Assembly (NCBI GenBank): GCA_031308135.1
Contig: JAHLJT010009419.1
Location: forward strand, 66,895,723 to 66,959,722
DNA length: 64,000 bases
Direction of reading: 5' to 3'
Source of the DNA: Acheta domesticus
Lineage: Eukaryota; Arthropoda; Insecta; Orthoptera; Gryllidae
The notes under the pieces are model-generated. The model ran no database searches. It saw only the letters and a program-made list of their open reading frames with translations, and had not been told where the DNA came from. This document shows, in pieces, positions 47,436 to 57,794 of the stretch. Each line of letters opens with the position of its first letter. Position 1 is the stretch's first letter. The translations under genes and the position numbers were made by a program.

Positions 47436-48000
47436 CCAGCGGTGTAGTGGTTACACCGCTTAACTTTTGATTATATGTAGTAAAGTTCAATTCCCGAATT
47501 ATCCGTGTTGAATTTGTGGTGATAAAAATGGAGAGTGGCAGGTTCTTGCGAGGTTCTTTGGATTCCTTGCCTCGTATTTCACCATTGATCCATCTTCATT
47601 CAAATAATATCATCACCACCTACCTATTAATTTCAGGTAGGGACTGAGGAACAAAAAATTGACCCTGCAAGAAGGATGACTCCGTCCTGGCCCTGGCGAG
47701 GACTGCAAACTCCCTGACTTTCTTGGTGGCTACCCACGTCGTTAGTGTTGAGATTTTACAGTGGGAAGCAGGGAGCCCCCCCCCCCCATCAGCATCATCC
47801 AGGCGGTATATTGGCATTTTGCCTTCATTTGTACCCTGGTGGAATTTGCAGCTTCCACCTTCTACCACTTCTGATGTCACGGTCGCCGGCGCGTTGGAAT
47901 TAATACGGTTCCAAGGTGACTGTTCAGCAGTTTTGTGGAGGATGTTGCGGAGTAGGGCGAAGCTATCCATGCCCGGACCCACGCGATAGGATTCCATTTT
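47436..48000 (+). mobile_element. Possible SINE with tRNA-like head
   Basis: The head has A-box-like GGTGTAGTGGTTACACCGC and B-box-like AAGTTCAATTCCCG, 50-60 bp apart. The tail region 47640-48000 is GC-richer unique text with a run of C at 47779-47790. On the minus strand, 47620-47997 is open for 125 codons without recognisable motifs and is probably incidental. Confidence 0.4.
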
Positions 48001-48219
48001 ATTCGGTTTTCATACGGAAAGACTCTCAGCATTCTCTATGCTATTCGAGGACAAGACTTATTTTTAAAAAATTTGCGATTCTTAAGAAAATTATCAAAAT
48101 TCTAAGGCTTTACGCATAGAACTCCCAATTATCCCTCTGAAATTCACAAGGTCTTCAGCTCATTCAGATCGATTGGGGAGTGTCAGTTTTAGAGAAAATC
48201 GATTGATCGGTTTAGGTAT

Positions 48220-48330
48220 TACCGTTTATCGTAAGCGGACGTACATTTTTTCGGCACTCGATTTTTCGGTATTAAAGATCCACAAGACGTGGATTCTAAC
48301 CACTCAGCATGTTAGAGGAAGTAATTTTCG
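48220..48330 (-). mobile_element. Second tRNA-like SINE type, copy 2 (diverged)
   Basis: Partner of 38195-38310. Read on the minus strand it contains AGTGGTTAGAATCCACG, a tRNA D-arm-like sequence. Confidence 0.4.
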
Positions 48331-49722
48331 GCATGTTGGAGCAGGAGTTATTCACTTTTTGTTGCTAGGATCCGACAATATGAGCTTTTCTGTCGAAAAA
48401 TCGCAATTTCTACCGCATAATTACAATACTTTCCTCTTTACCACGCAAACATAGTAAGGCGAGAAGTAAATATTTAGAAACTTCTCGGACTACGTTCGGA
48501 GTAATAATTTTTATTTGATAAACAGGAATAAAGTCTTTGTATTGAAAGCTGAGAATTCTAATATTCAAACTGAAATTTTAGGAAACTTTAAAAAAAGTCC
48601 TGTTTATATTTGGTAAGTATAACGGAATAACGGAAAGTGAATAACGCAAAAAAAACATAAAGTAATAATTTATAATTAACTTTCTTATATTTGCTATGCA
48701 AAATTAATCTTCTAAAACCTTACGAGACTTTGCTGCCACATTAATTTCTTTCTCAATTTTATAAGGCTTAAAGTTTCACAAGCTTTATGACACAAAAGGG
48801 TTGTTTTTTTGGCGAAGAGCCTTGACCTGGGCGACATTCATGATAAAAAATGTAGGATAATGCCACTTTCCATGCTCTAGCGTGAACAACGCTGAAAGGG
48901 CTTTTGTCTTTTGTTTTCGCACTAGGAACTTTCAATGAGAGCATACATCACTGCTAGACTCCGTTATTGCAGTGACAGGTTGACGTTAATATCAAGTTAC
49001 GCGAGCCACAAATCCCTACAAACCTTTTCATCTCAGGAAGATAAGTTTGGAACGTAATTACGGTTTTGCGGTACCGCAACAATACATTTATGTCTTTATA
49101 TCCACACCAAACTTGTGCTGTTTCTTACTTTCGAATATTGTTCACTTCACTTCATTTAGCTTCTTTCAGTCTAAGTAAATCATTTCAGATATTGTGTTGA
49201 TAGACATTATTCCATGAGTCTATTATCAAAGTAAATAATGAGTTTCGTGAACGGTTATTAGAGAAGAATAATATTTTGGCAAAGCACTGTTTAAATAATT
49301 TTGACTTTACAGTTACAGAAAACTCAGTTTTTGAGGTTTGTTCGTACACGTATGGTGTTTACATGTTTAAGAGAAACAACTTACAGAAATGCCTTTTTAT
49401 CTTAGAGAACTAATAGTCATATTTCTGGGATACGAAAATAACATTATTTGATGAAATATTTAATAGGTAAATATTAAACTGCAAGGGTTAGTGTAGCCCA
49501 ATTATATTCCATCCATTATCTTTAAATACTGCTCTCTTCGAAAACATCGGTAAAAATATCTTAATAGAAGTTTTGGCTAATGTGTACGACAGTAATTACA
49601 GAATCTATTCAAACAACAATGAGAGAATTCTTGCGTGATGATGTTGAGAGTTCCACCAAAGAAATTCCTAAAATAATACTAAAACTATATTATTCGTATT
49701 CAGTGTAAATATATGCACTGTG

Positions 49723-49726
<4 letters not shown>
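48331..49726. other. AT-rich non-coding stretch
   Basis: Nothing recognised. Confidence 0.5.

Positions 49727-49763
<37 letters not shown>
49727..49763. repeat. (TA)n microsatellite, left of LTR element
   Basis: Uninterrupted TA dinucleotides. The tract resumes at 58829-58849 beyond the 3' LTR, so the retrotransposon inserted inside it. Confidence 0.95.
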
Positions 49764-49766
<3 letters not shown>

Positions 49767-49768
<2 letters not shown>

Positions 49769-50798
49769 ACCGTATTGGTCAAAACACAAAGAATAGGCGC
49801 TCCACCACATTCAAAAGTAGCGCGCAGAGTGAGGAACCGCGGCGGAACGGATCGACAGAGTCGTGAACGAGCGCACGGGGTAGTGGGAACTGATCGGTCT
49901 GACCGCGCAAAAGCGACAGTTGGCGGTTGAGCAGCATGGCGTGAGGACGGTATGCAAGAGTGGTTAGAGAGCGATGCTTTGATGTACAAGAAATCCAGTG
50001 TAATCGGGACAACAGGTATTTAAGAAAGAAAAATTGTGATGAACTGTGCAATAAGCGAGTGTAAGGATTGTGGTGAACTTGTTTAAGAGAGAATAATTAC
50101 GAAATTTAATAAGAAAGGGGAACAGTGCACGGACACGTGGGCGATACGGGTTAATGATAGTTGGTGCGGCTGTGCTGATGTGTGATTATGCGGTGGAGCT
50201 GCTGAGCTGATACGATTAAAGTCATCGTGTGAAGAAAGAAACCGTGGGAAGGCGACGCAGGTGGATTGGAAACGGGCTGCGGTGACACGTGGGCAGACGG
50301 AGCATCGCGGGCATCAAGGTTACCTCCCGGCCTCAGGCGGAACGGGCAGCAACGCGTCACGTAGAAATCGACGATCGTAACGATCAGATAAGTAATTCTA
50401 ATTGTGAACAAATAGAAGGAAAATTAAATGAAACGCCAGTTCAGGATGCTCACTGTGTAGCGTTGAAAGTAATGATGTGCGTAGTAGCATATGAATGGCA
50501 CGTAGTTTTTCCAAAGGGTTGGAAGTCGCATAAGCGGGTATGATAATGTAATGGTGGGAAGGTTAGAGATGTACAGAATGAACCATAGAATTATGATCAA
50601 AGCAATGATGCAAGCTATGTTGGTAATGTAATGATGTTTTATTGTTCTTTTGTTCTAATAAATTCTGTTTATATGATAGTAGGCCTTTGAATCCAGATAC
50701 TGTAGATTAAAGTAACCCCCTTAAAGAACTCCTGTACCCACACATAAAAAAATTTTATGATATGTGTAACCGTGAGCCAGCAAAGGTAAGTACGGTCA
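49767..50798 (+). repeat. 5' LTR
   Basis: Starts TGACCGTA and ends TACGGTCA, a perfect 8-bp inverted repeat. The first 15 bases also form a small hairpin, TGACC-GTATT-GGTCA. Two more bases (CA) are shared at the right end, so the border could be 50800. A polyadenylation signal AATAAA lies at 50657-50662, and a splice-donor-like AAAGGTAAGTA at 50782-50792. Short ORFs within are not conserved genes. Confidence 0.95.
50786..50792 (+). promoter_or_regulatory. Splice-donor-like site at the end of the LTR
   Basis: AAAG followed by GTAAGTA is a near-perfect donor, only about 7 bases before the LTR border. It could splice transcripts that start in the 5' LTR, or splice outward from the 3' LTR copy (58814-58820) into host sequence. 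Use is not shown. Confidence 0.35.
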
Positions 50799-50806
50799 CA
50801 TATTAT

Positions 50807-50827
50807 TGGCGCCCGAAATTCAGGGAC
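50807..50827 (+). promoter_or_regulatory. Primer-binding site, tRNA-Lys-like
   Basis: TGGCGCCCGAA at 50807-50817 matches the first bases of the classic tRNA-Lys primer-binding site. The next part, CAGGGAC, is also present but displaced by three extra bases (ATT). It begins 6-8 bases after the LTR end. Confidence 0.7.
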
Positions 50828-51048
50828 AGGGAAAGATTGGTAATTTGTAATTAGATTTGAACAAAATTCAATCCCCATAAGTGCATACTTTAATCAGCAG
50901 GTATCTGAATTAGTTGCATGACTGGAAAAGGCAGAAGACAGTGTAAATTTCTTGATAATGTCAGCATTCCAGTTTTTAAATATTTCAAAGAGAGTTTAAG
51001 TGCATTAAATATATCAATATTCTCTAACATATTGCAGTGGAATCAGTG

Positions 51049-51660
51049 AAGTGTTGTTTGAAATAATTTAGTTGAAAATCAAAAGAAATGTTGTATGAGC
51101 ATTAGTTACAATTCAGAAAATATTTTGATGAGTGTTAAGTGCCAGTTTCTGTATCAAGGTGTTGTTTGAAATAATTCATTTACAATTTAGAAGAGAATTT
51201 GATGAATGCTTAGTTTAATTTCATTTGCCAAGGTGTTGTGTGAAATAATTCATTTACAATTTAGAAGAAATTTTGATGAATGCTTAGTTTAATTTCATTT
51301 GCCAAGGTGTTGTGTGAAATAATTCATTTACAATTTAGAAGAGAATTTGATGAATGCTTAGTTTAATTTCATTTGCCAAGGTGTTGTGTGAAATAATTCA
51401 TTTACAATTTAGAAGAAATTTTGATGAGTATTAAGTGCCAATTTCATATGCCAAGGTGTTGTGTAAATTAATTCCTTTGCAATCCAGGAAATATCTTGAT
51501 AAGTATTAAGTGCCAATTTCTGTGTCAAGGTGTTGTTTGAAATAATTCATTTACAATTTAGAAAACATTTTGATGAACATTAAGTGCAAATCTCTGTGTC
51601 AAGGTGTTGTTTGAAATAATTCATTTACAATTTAGAAAACATTTTGATGACTATTGAGTT
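51049..51660 (+). repeat. 74-bp tandem repeats in the leader
   Basis: Seven to eight copies starting with AAGGTGTTGT at 51156, 51230, 51304, 51378, 51453, 51527 and 51601. Each contains GAAATAATTCATTTACAATTTAG. The middle copies are nearly identical and the outer ones diverged. They lie in the roughly 1.9-kb untranslated leader between primer-binding site and gag. Confidence 0.93.
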
Positions 51661-52772
51661 TAAATAACAAATAGATGGGAATTTTAATTAATGTGTTTTA
51701 AGGTAGTGCAGATATTGGAATGTAGTTTTCTTTTTAAGATTGTTATAACGTGGCCAGTAAAAAAGGCGCTGAATTCAGTGTAAATACCAGGGTAATTATT
51801 GTAAGGCATTCCTATGTGTATATCATCATACAATACAAGGATAACTTTTATGAAACAAGATCATAATGTATATGTGGCAGTGAATAATATGTTAGGGCAT
51901 AATTATTGGAAAGTGGTATTACAGTGAGTGTGTACATGAGTGTAATTATCAGGGTATAATTTTGTTGAAGAGTCCTTACAGTGTGTATCTAAATAAACAC
52001 AGTGTGTTAGGGTATGATTTCTGAAGTATTATTACAGTAGGTGTATTCATTGAGTTCAATGAGCATTGGTTGAATATAAATTTGGGTTTTAGGTGCTGCC
52101 CAGTGCATTTTGAAGCACTGATTGGACGTGTGTGTAAATGAATATTATGAAGTTATGAGCTATTTTGGAGACATAGTAGCATTAATTATTTGATGAACAT
52201 TACAATCCAAGTAGTTGCAACTGAATAAGATTTATCGAGATTCTTTATTTAGGTGGATGACAAAAAAAAAATAAGTTGCATTCAGTAATATGCAGGAAGA
52301 CTATATGAGACTGATTCAATGATAATCTAATGAATATTTTGAATTCAGTTGAATTATGTCAATGTGAATTTTGTTACAGATGTCAGTGTAATTACATTTA
52401 ATTATTTTGTGTGTATTTCTAGGTGTTTTGAGCTTGAGTGCATTTTGTTTGTGAATTGTTCCCAGGTGGATGACGGAGGTCAATAATTTGTTTGATGTGT
52501 GTTTTTTTTCTTGTATGTGTTTTTGATGAGTTATGTATAGGATCGTAATATATGCGGCATCACTCACATCTAATTCAAAGCAATTCAGATTGTGTTAGGG
52601 TCATTTTTGAGAGTAATTAGGATGCCGTTGGTGTGAAGTGAAGTAATTTGTAGTATTCGGTGTATGCTTCTGTGAGCATTTTGAAGTTGGGCAATAGATT
52701 TTGGGTGGAATCAAGCGTGTAGGAGGGCGATTAGTCAGAAATAGGTGTAGTAGGGTGCAATTTGGGGGCATA

Positions 52773-54437
52773 ATGGAAAAGCAGACGGGCACAATGATGG
52801 GAGAGGAAGAGAAGCGCGAGGACAGAGATCATTATGATGAGGATGATGGAGGTAAATGGGATGAGTCGTTACTAGAAGATTCGGATAGAGCCAGAATGGA
52901 GTTATCGGGGGCGAGTGCGTCGACACCAAATCTGGGAATGGTGAAGAGAAACGGAACAGAGGACTTACTGAGCATGCTTCATCAAATCATGGCAGGACAA
53001 GAGAAGCTCGAAGAACGGGCACATAGAAGAATGGTTGAGGAACTAGAGAGACAGGAAGAAAGGGCACAAAGAAGAATGGTTGAGGAGCTAGAGAAGCAGG
53101 ACGAACGGGCACAAAGAAGAATGGTCGAGGAGCAAAAGAATCAGGAAGAACGAGAGAAGAGAATAACTGAGGAGCTAGAGAAGCAGGAAGAACGGGCCCA
53201 AAGGAGAATGGTTGAGGAGCAAAAGAAAATCATTGATGAACTGAAGGAACATAAACAAGAGCAAGTGAGACAAATACAAGAACAATACCAGGTTATAATG
53301 GAGAAGTTCGAGTCATGGGAACAAAGAATAGACGGGCGAGTTCAAGAGATATGCAGTGAACTTAGTCGAAACATTACCACAAAGATGGAAGGACGGATTG
53401 AGGCACAGGATAAAGCCATCGAGTCACTGCATGTGCAAGTGAAGGGAGTATCACAAGGGATGGAACGGAAGATAGAAAACTGCAAGAGGGAGTTGGCAGA
53501 CACGAAGGTAGAATTGAAGGAGTCGGTAGCAGCCTGTAGAAAGGAAGTGCAGAAGGACGTTCGGAAATGTGAGGACGACATCGCGGAATTGCAAATAGAA
53601 GTTCAAGAATTAAAAGAGGTTAAGACGGCGCCAAATGTGGGAGGGGGCCCAGTTAATATAGCAACACCATCCTCATTAAAATTTTCGGGCGACGTAAAAG
53701 AGAATCCATACTCGTTCATGAGAGCTGTGGAGCGATACCTAGCGGTTAGTTGTCTCCCTGAGAAGAGTAAGACGCAGGTAATATACCAGATGCTGCAGGA
53801 TAACGCGAGGACCTGGGCAGACACCATCACGCCATTTCCAAATACTGTAACGGAGTTTAAGCAGATGTTTTTTTCGAAGATATTGGAGCGAGGATATCCA
53901 GCTAAATTTTAAGATGGGTCTCATGAACAGTATGTACAAGCCATCAGGTGGGGCGGAATGAGAGATTACGCGGCTAGGCGCATCATGGATTTCCGATCGT
54001 TATCGCCACCCATGAGCGATCAAGAAATCATGTGCATCCTAATCAGACAATTTCCAACAACTACCCAGAATTTGCTTAGGAGCGCGTGTCATACAGATTT
54101 AGAGAAGTTTCAAGACGCATTAGGGAGCTTCGATCTGACGTTCGCTAATGCACCGAAAAACAGAAATGAAGTGAATGTAAATGCAATGATGGTGAGGGGC
54201 GCTCAAGAGCAAGAGAGGGGAGGAAAGCAAAGCGCTAGAGTTTGGGGTGATCAGAGGGGTGGAGAAAACCAAAGAGGATATGATAGGCAGCAGGAGAGCG
54301 AAAGTCGAAGGAACGGCGAGCGGTCGAGACAACCTAATGGAGGAAACGGAGGAGAAGGTTCACGTGGTAACGAAATGAGACCAAATACCAGCGGGACGGG
54401 TTACAACCCAAATTTAAACGAAGGGAGTTCGTGTTGA
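52773..54437 (+). pseudogene. gag: gag, coiled-coil capsid protein with one in-frame stop
   Basis: The first ATG in frame is 52773, giving 554 codons to the stop at 54435-54437. The order is: an acidic start, 15-residue repeats of the type RAQRRMVEELEKQEE (about 53015-53235) that predict a long coiled coil, a second charged helical region, then the capsid-like region (from about FSGDVKENPYSFMRAVERYL), and a Gly/Arg/Asn-rich basic tail. No CCHC knuckle is present, so RNA binding probably rests on the basic tail. TAA at 53910-53912 interrupts the capsid region, and the same frame continues. Gag and pol overlap with a frameshift signal. Since the LTRs look identical, the stop is recent, inherited from the source RNA, or tolerated by readthrough. 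Confidence 0.88.
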
Positions 54438-54457
54438 CGGGAGACCCCAACACGAAC
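54413..54457 (+). promoter_or_regulatory. Programmed -1 ribosomal frameshift signal (gag to pol)
   Basis: The slippery heptamer TTTAAAC occupies 54413-54419 and is read in gag as T TTA AAC, the exact phase needed for a -1 slip into the pol frame. Seven bases later GTTCGTGTTG (54427-54436) pairs perfectly with CAACACGAAC (54448-54457). The 11-nt loop can add a GGG/CCC mini-stem. The pol frame is open from 54371, so the frames overlap over 54371-54437 and contain the signal. This is the canonical layout known from retroviral and coronaviral frameshift sites. Confidence 0.88.
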
Positions 54458-57400
54458 AATCACGGAGTAAGCAACGAGGTTTCCATCAAGTCATTTCAAG
54501 TGGTCGATTACGAGGATGAGCCCTGGATCAAGAGAAAAAGCAGCCAGAAGATTCGTCGGAAATGTCCAACCGTCATGATATCATGCTTAGGTGAAGAAGT
54601 GGAAGCATTGGTTGACACAGGATGTGTGGCGAGCGCGATTTCGGAGGATTATTATGAGAGGTTAGTGGCGACGGGAAAACATGTGGCGGCATTACCGATG
54701 ACGAGGTCGTATGTAATTGGGGCCACCCAGAAGAGGTCAAGCCCCATTACGAAACAAGTGATGTTAGAAGTATGTATTGGTGGGTATATGTACGAGATGG
54801 TTGCGCTGGTGGTGAGGCATTTGTTGTATCCGGTTATATTGGGGATGGATTTCCTGGCGAACAATCGGGCTGTCATAAATCTCGAAAAGGGGCACATCAT
54901 TGTAAACGGAGACGAGATGTGGATTGATACAGGAGGCGAGGAGGACGAAGAATACAATATTAGCGCGGGAGTAATAAGTGGTGAAAGCGTGGAGGAGTGG
55001 ATAGAGCAACAGGCTGACGGAGCTGAGAGGTTGGATGATAGGGGTAAAATCGAGTTGAAGGAATTGCTATTAGAGAACAAGAAAATATTTATGAAAAACG
55101 GTGAACCTATTAAGGAGTACGAATTTAGGATACAATTAACAGACTATACACCATTCAGGGAGAGGAACTATCCCATACCTGCAGCCTATCGAAAAGAAGT
55201 AGCGGAATTGATCAGAGAGATGACGGAAGAAGGGATCATAAAGAGGGCGTCCACATCTTACACCAGTCCGATAGTCATCGTTAAGAAGAAGGACGGAGGA
55301 CTTCGGATTTGCTTAGACGCGAGAAGACTGAATGCTGTGACCTTGCCATACCGAGACGCTCCTCCGGAAGTGGAGGGAATTCTGAGAGGATTCGGAGGGT
55401 GCGAGGTGTTCTCATGCACGGACTTCAGTAGGGCCTATTGGCAAATGAAAATCGCCGAGGAAGACCAACAGTACACGGGATTCATGGTGGAAGGAATATG
55501 CTACGTCTTCAGAAGAGTACCATTTGGTCTGCGAAACAGCGGGGCAGCACTGGTTCAGTGCATTGACAGGATAATAGGGGGTCGACTACAGGACAGAGTG
55601 ACAGTTTACGTTGATGATGTTGTGATTAAATCCAAATCCATTTCCGAGCATCTTCGAGATTTGCGAGAGCTGTTCGGCATACTGAAGGAAAACAATTTGG
55701 TGTTGAACATCAAGAAGTCGAGATGGGCTACGAGGACTATCCATTTTCTGGGGTACGAGATCACGACAGAGGGCATTGGTATGAAGCAGGACACGATTCG
55801 GGAGATACAACAAATTCCGGCGCCCAAGAATGTCAGACAAGTTCGGCGGCTGATTGGCACTTGTAATTATTATGCTCGGTTCTGCCCTAACTTCGCTATG
55901 ATAATGTCACCGTTTTATAAGCTGTTGCAAAAAGGGAAGAGATGGAAGTGGGATGATTCCCATGAGGAGGCATTTAATGAAATCAAGGCCATGTTTTACA
56001 GGCATTGTGTGGTAGCACACCCTGACTTTAGCAAAACGTGCATACTACAAACTGACAGTAGCGACTTCGGAATGGGGGCCGTACTGTATCAGGAGGTGGA
56101 AGGAAGAGAGAAAATCATCGCAATCATTAGTCGGGTGCTCAAAGGCCCAGAGATTCGGTACACCACGACTGAAAAAGAAGCGGGGGCTATTGTATGGGCT
56201 ATTACCAAATTAAGACCATATTTGATGGGTAGGCACTTCATTGTGCGCACAGATCATAAGGCCCTGACGTTTTTGAACAGATGCCATACACAGAATGATC
56301 GATTGTATAGATGGACCTTGTATCTGCAGCAATTTTCATTTGATGTAGAACACTGTAAAGGGGAGTTAAACTACTTACCCGACCTACTAAGCAGGAAGAC
56401 TCCCAAGGGAAACGAGGCTTACGCTAACGAAAGGCAGTTTCAAGTGGCAGCGATAGACCTTGGAGTGACGGACGCGCCGCTAGTCGATTGGGAAGACCTA
56501 ATTGCGCTACAGGAACAAGATCCTGACATTAGTAAGGTAAAGTCTTACAAAGAGGGGAGAATGTCACGGGAAGACCCGGATTACGAGGAAATGGAGGAGA
56601 AGCAAGATGAATGGAAGTTAATCCAGGGAGTGGTGACCAGGAGAGTGACAAGAAACGCAGAAATATTTAGGTTGTGGGTACCTAAGAGTATCACGGAGCA
56701 ATTGATTAAGCATGTTCATACGTCCATGGCACATTTCGGAGCGGAGAAAATTACGAAGGTAATACAAGAACTATGTTACTGGAGGGGAATGGCCCGGCAA
56801 ATTAGAAAGGTCGTGAGTCAATGCAACTTATGTCAGAAGGCGAAGTACCCAAACAAGAGCTTTGCAGGACCCATGCAATCAATAATTCCGCTTGGGAAAA
56901 ATGACATAGCAGCCGTGGATATTTACGGACCACTGCCGAAAACCAGAAATGGAAACCAGCACATATTTGTAACTATTGACGTATTTTCGAAATTCGTCCA
57001 AATTTACCCCATAAAGAGAACGAATGCTCAAACTTGTCTGAGGAAGTTAAAGATATTTTTTGACGTAGCAGGACCATACCAAAGAATACTGTCAGATCAT
57101 GGAACCATGTTTACCAGCCGACAGTGGCAGCAAACATTGATGGGACTTGGAACAAAACCAGTATTTACGTCAATCCGACATCCACAATCAAATCCGGCGG
57201 AACGGGTCATGAGGGAATTATCTAGAATGTTCAGAACATATTGCCACGAGCAGCACGACAGATGGGGAGAGCTAATACCGGAGATTAATAGGTGGTTGCC
57301 GTCCATTCCACACGATAGCACGGGTATTACACCGTACGAGGCACATTTTGGACGTAGACCACTCCACGTTTTATACGCACTTGACAGAGAAGAGGTATTC

Positions 57401-57715
57401 CAAAGACCGCAGGAGCCATCACAGGAAACAGTCCGCGAGAATTTAGTCAAAATGAGCGAAGTACGACTAGCAAAAATGAAGAAAACGCCATACGAATTCA
57501 AGGTGGGACAAAAGGTATTGGTTAGGGTACCTAGAGTGTCAAATCCCAAACTAAAAACTTATTCGAAGTTTTTCCTCCTTTATGAAGGACCATATGAGAT
57601 AAAGGCAATTAAAGCTCCAAATGTGGCGGAACTAATGGATGAGCGGGGAGAAACAGTCGAACAATACAACTTTTACAACTTGAAGGCATACCATGAGGGA
57701 CAAGATCAAAACTAA
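54419..57715 (+). CDS. pol: pol: protease, reverse transcriptase, RNase H, integrase
   Basis: The intact frame of about 1098 codons lacks an initiating ATG at its start and is expected to be made as a Gag-Pol fusion by -1 frameshifting at 54413. Numbered from 54431: aspartic protease with DTG at 62-64; RT with motif A (CTDFSRAYWQ), PFGLRNSGA and YVDD at 393-396; RNase H with QTDSSDFGMGAVL and RTDHKAL; integrase with an H-x-H...C-x2-C zinc domain (TSMAHFG to CNLCQKAK), then D830, D889 and E924. The last two are 34 residues apart, with the HPQSNPAER variant of the motif. A GPY-like module (LLYEGPYEIKAI) lies near the C-terminus. No chromodomain is evident. All catalytic residues are present, so this pol appears functional. 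Confidence 0.95.
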   Translation, partial: RREFVLTGDPNTNNHGVSNEVSIKSFQVVDYEDEPWIKRKSSQKIRRKCPTVMISCLGEEVEALVDTGCVASAISEDYYERLVATGKHVAALPMTRSYVIGATQKRSSPITKQVMLEVCIGGYMYEMVALVVRHLLYPVILGMDFLANNRAVINLEKGHIIVNGDEMWIDTGGEEDEEYNISAGVISGESVEEWIEQQADGAERLDDRGKIELKELLLENKKIFMKNGEPIKEYEFRIQLTDYTPFRERNYPIPAAYRKEVAELIREMTEEGIIKRASTSYTSPIVIVKKKDGGLRICLDARRLNAVTLPYRDAPPEVEGILRGFGGCEVFSCTDFSRAYWQMKIAEEDQQYTGFMVEGICYVFRRVPFGLRNSGAALVQCIDRIIGGRLQDRVTVYVDDVVIKSKSISEHLRDLRELFGILKENNLVLNIKKSRWATRTIHFLGYEITTEGIGMKQDTIREIQQIPAPKNVRQVRRLIGTCNYYARFCPNFAMIMSPFYKLLQKGKRWKWDDSHEEAFNEIKAMFYRHCVVAHPDFSKTCILQTDSSDFGMGAVLYQEVEGREKIIAIISRVLKGPEIRYTTTEKEAGAIVWAITKLRPYLMGRHFIVRTDHKALTFLNRCHTQNDRLYRWTLYLQQFSFDVEHCKGELNYLPDLLSRKTPKGNEAYANERQFQVAAIDLGVTDAPLVDWEDLIALQEQDPDISKVKSYKEGRMSREDPDYEEMEEKQDEWKLIQGVVTRRVTRNAEIFRLWVPKSITEQLIKHVHTSMAHFGAEKITKVIQELCYWRGMARQIRKVVSQCNLCQKAKYPNKSFAGPMQSIIPLGKNDIAAVDIYGPLPKTRNGNQHIFVTIDVFSKFVQIYPIKRTNAQTCLRKLKIFFDVAGPYQRILSDHGTMFTSRQWQQTLMGLGTKPVFTSIRHPQSNPAERVMRELSRMFRTYCHEQHDRWGELIPEINRWLPSIPHDSTGITPYEAHFGRRPLHVLYALDREEVFQRPQEPSQETVRENLVKMSEVRLAKMKKTPYEFKVGQKVLVRVPRVSNPKLKTYSKFFLLYEGPYEIKAIKAPNVAELMDERGETVEQYNFYNLKAYHEGQDQN

Positions 57716-57794
57716 AGGAGAACCCTGGAAGCAATGGATTAGAAGATTATTTTTCACTGTGTAAAAAAAAATCTTGATAACGTGGGGGGTTATT
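57716..57794 (+). promoter_or_regulatory. Short 3' untranslated region and polypurine tract
   Basis: Only 79 bp separate the pol stop from the 3' LTR. A run of six G at 57784-57789 is the best polypurine-tract candidate for priming plus-strand synthesis, though it is 5 bases from the LTR rather than adjacent. There is no room for env. Confidence 0.55.

Noticed and set aside
47625..47642. Second recursive splice site (TTTCAG then GTAGGG)
   Set aside because: The donor half is weak and the site lies within a repeat.
47620..47997. 125-codon minus-strand ORF as a gene
   Set aside because: No recognised domain; it lies across a probable SINE tail with a poly-C run.
49723..50543. Three small ORFs in the 5' LTR, repeated exactly in the 3' LTR
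   Set aside because: They repeat only because the LTRs are copies. They lie on both strands and overlap, with no domain.
51156..51660. 74-bp repeats as a CRISPR-like or satellite array
   Set aside because: Contiguous tandem copies inside a retrotransposon leader without spacers.
57716..57794. env gene of an errantivirus-type element
   Set aside because: Only 79 bp lie between the pol stop and the 3' LTR; no ORF fits.
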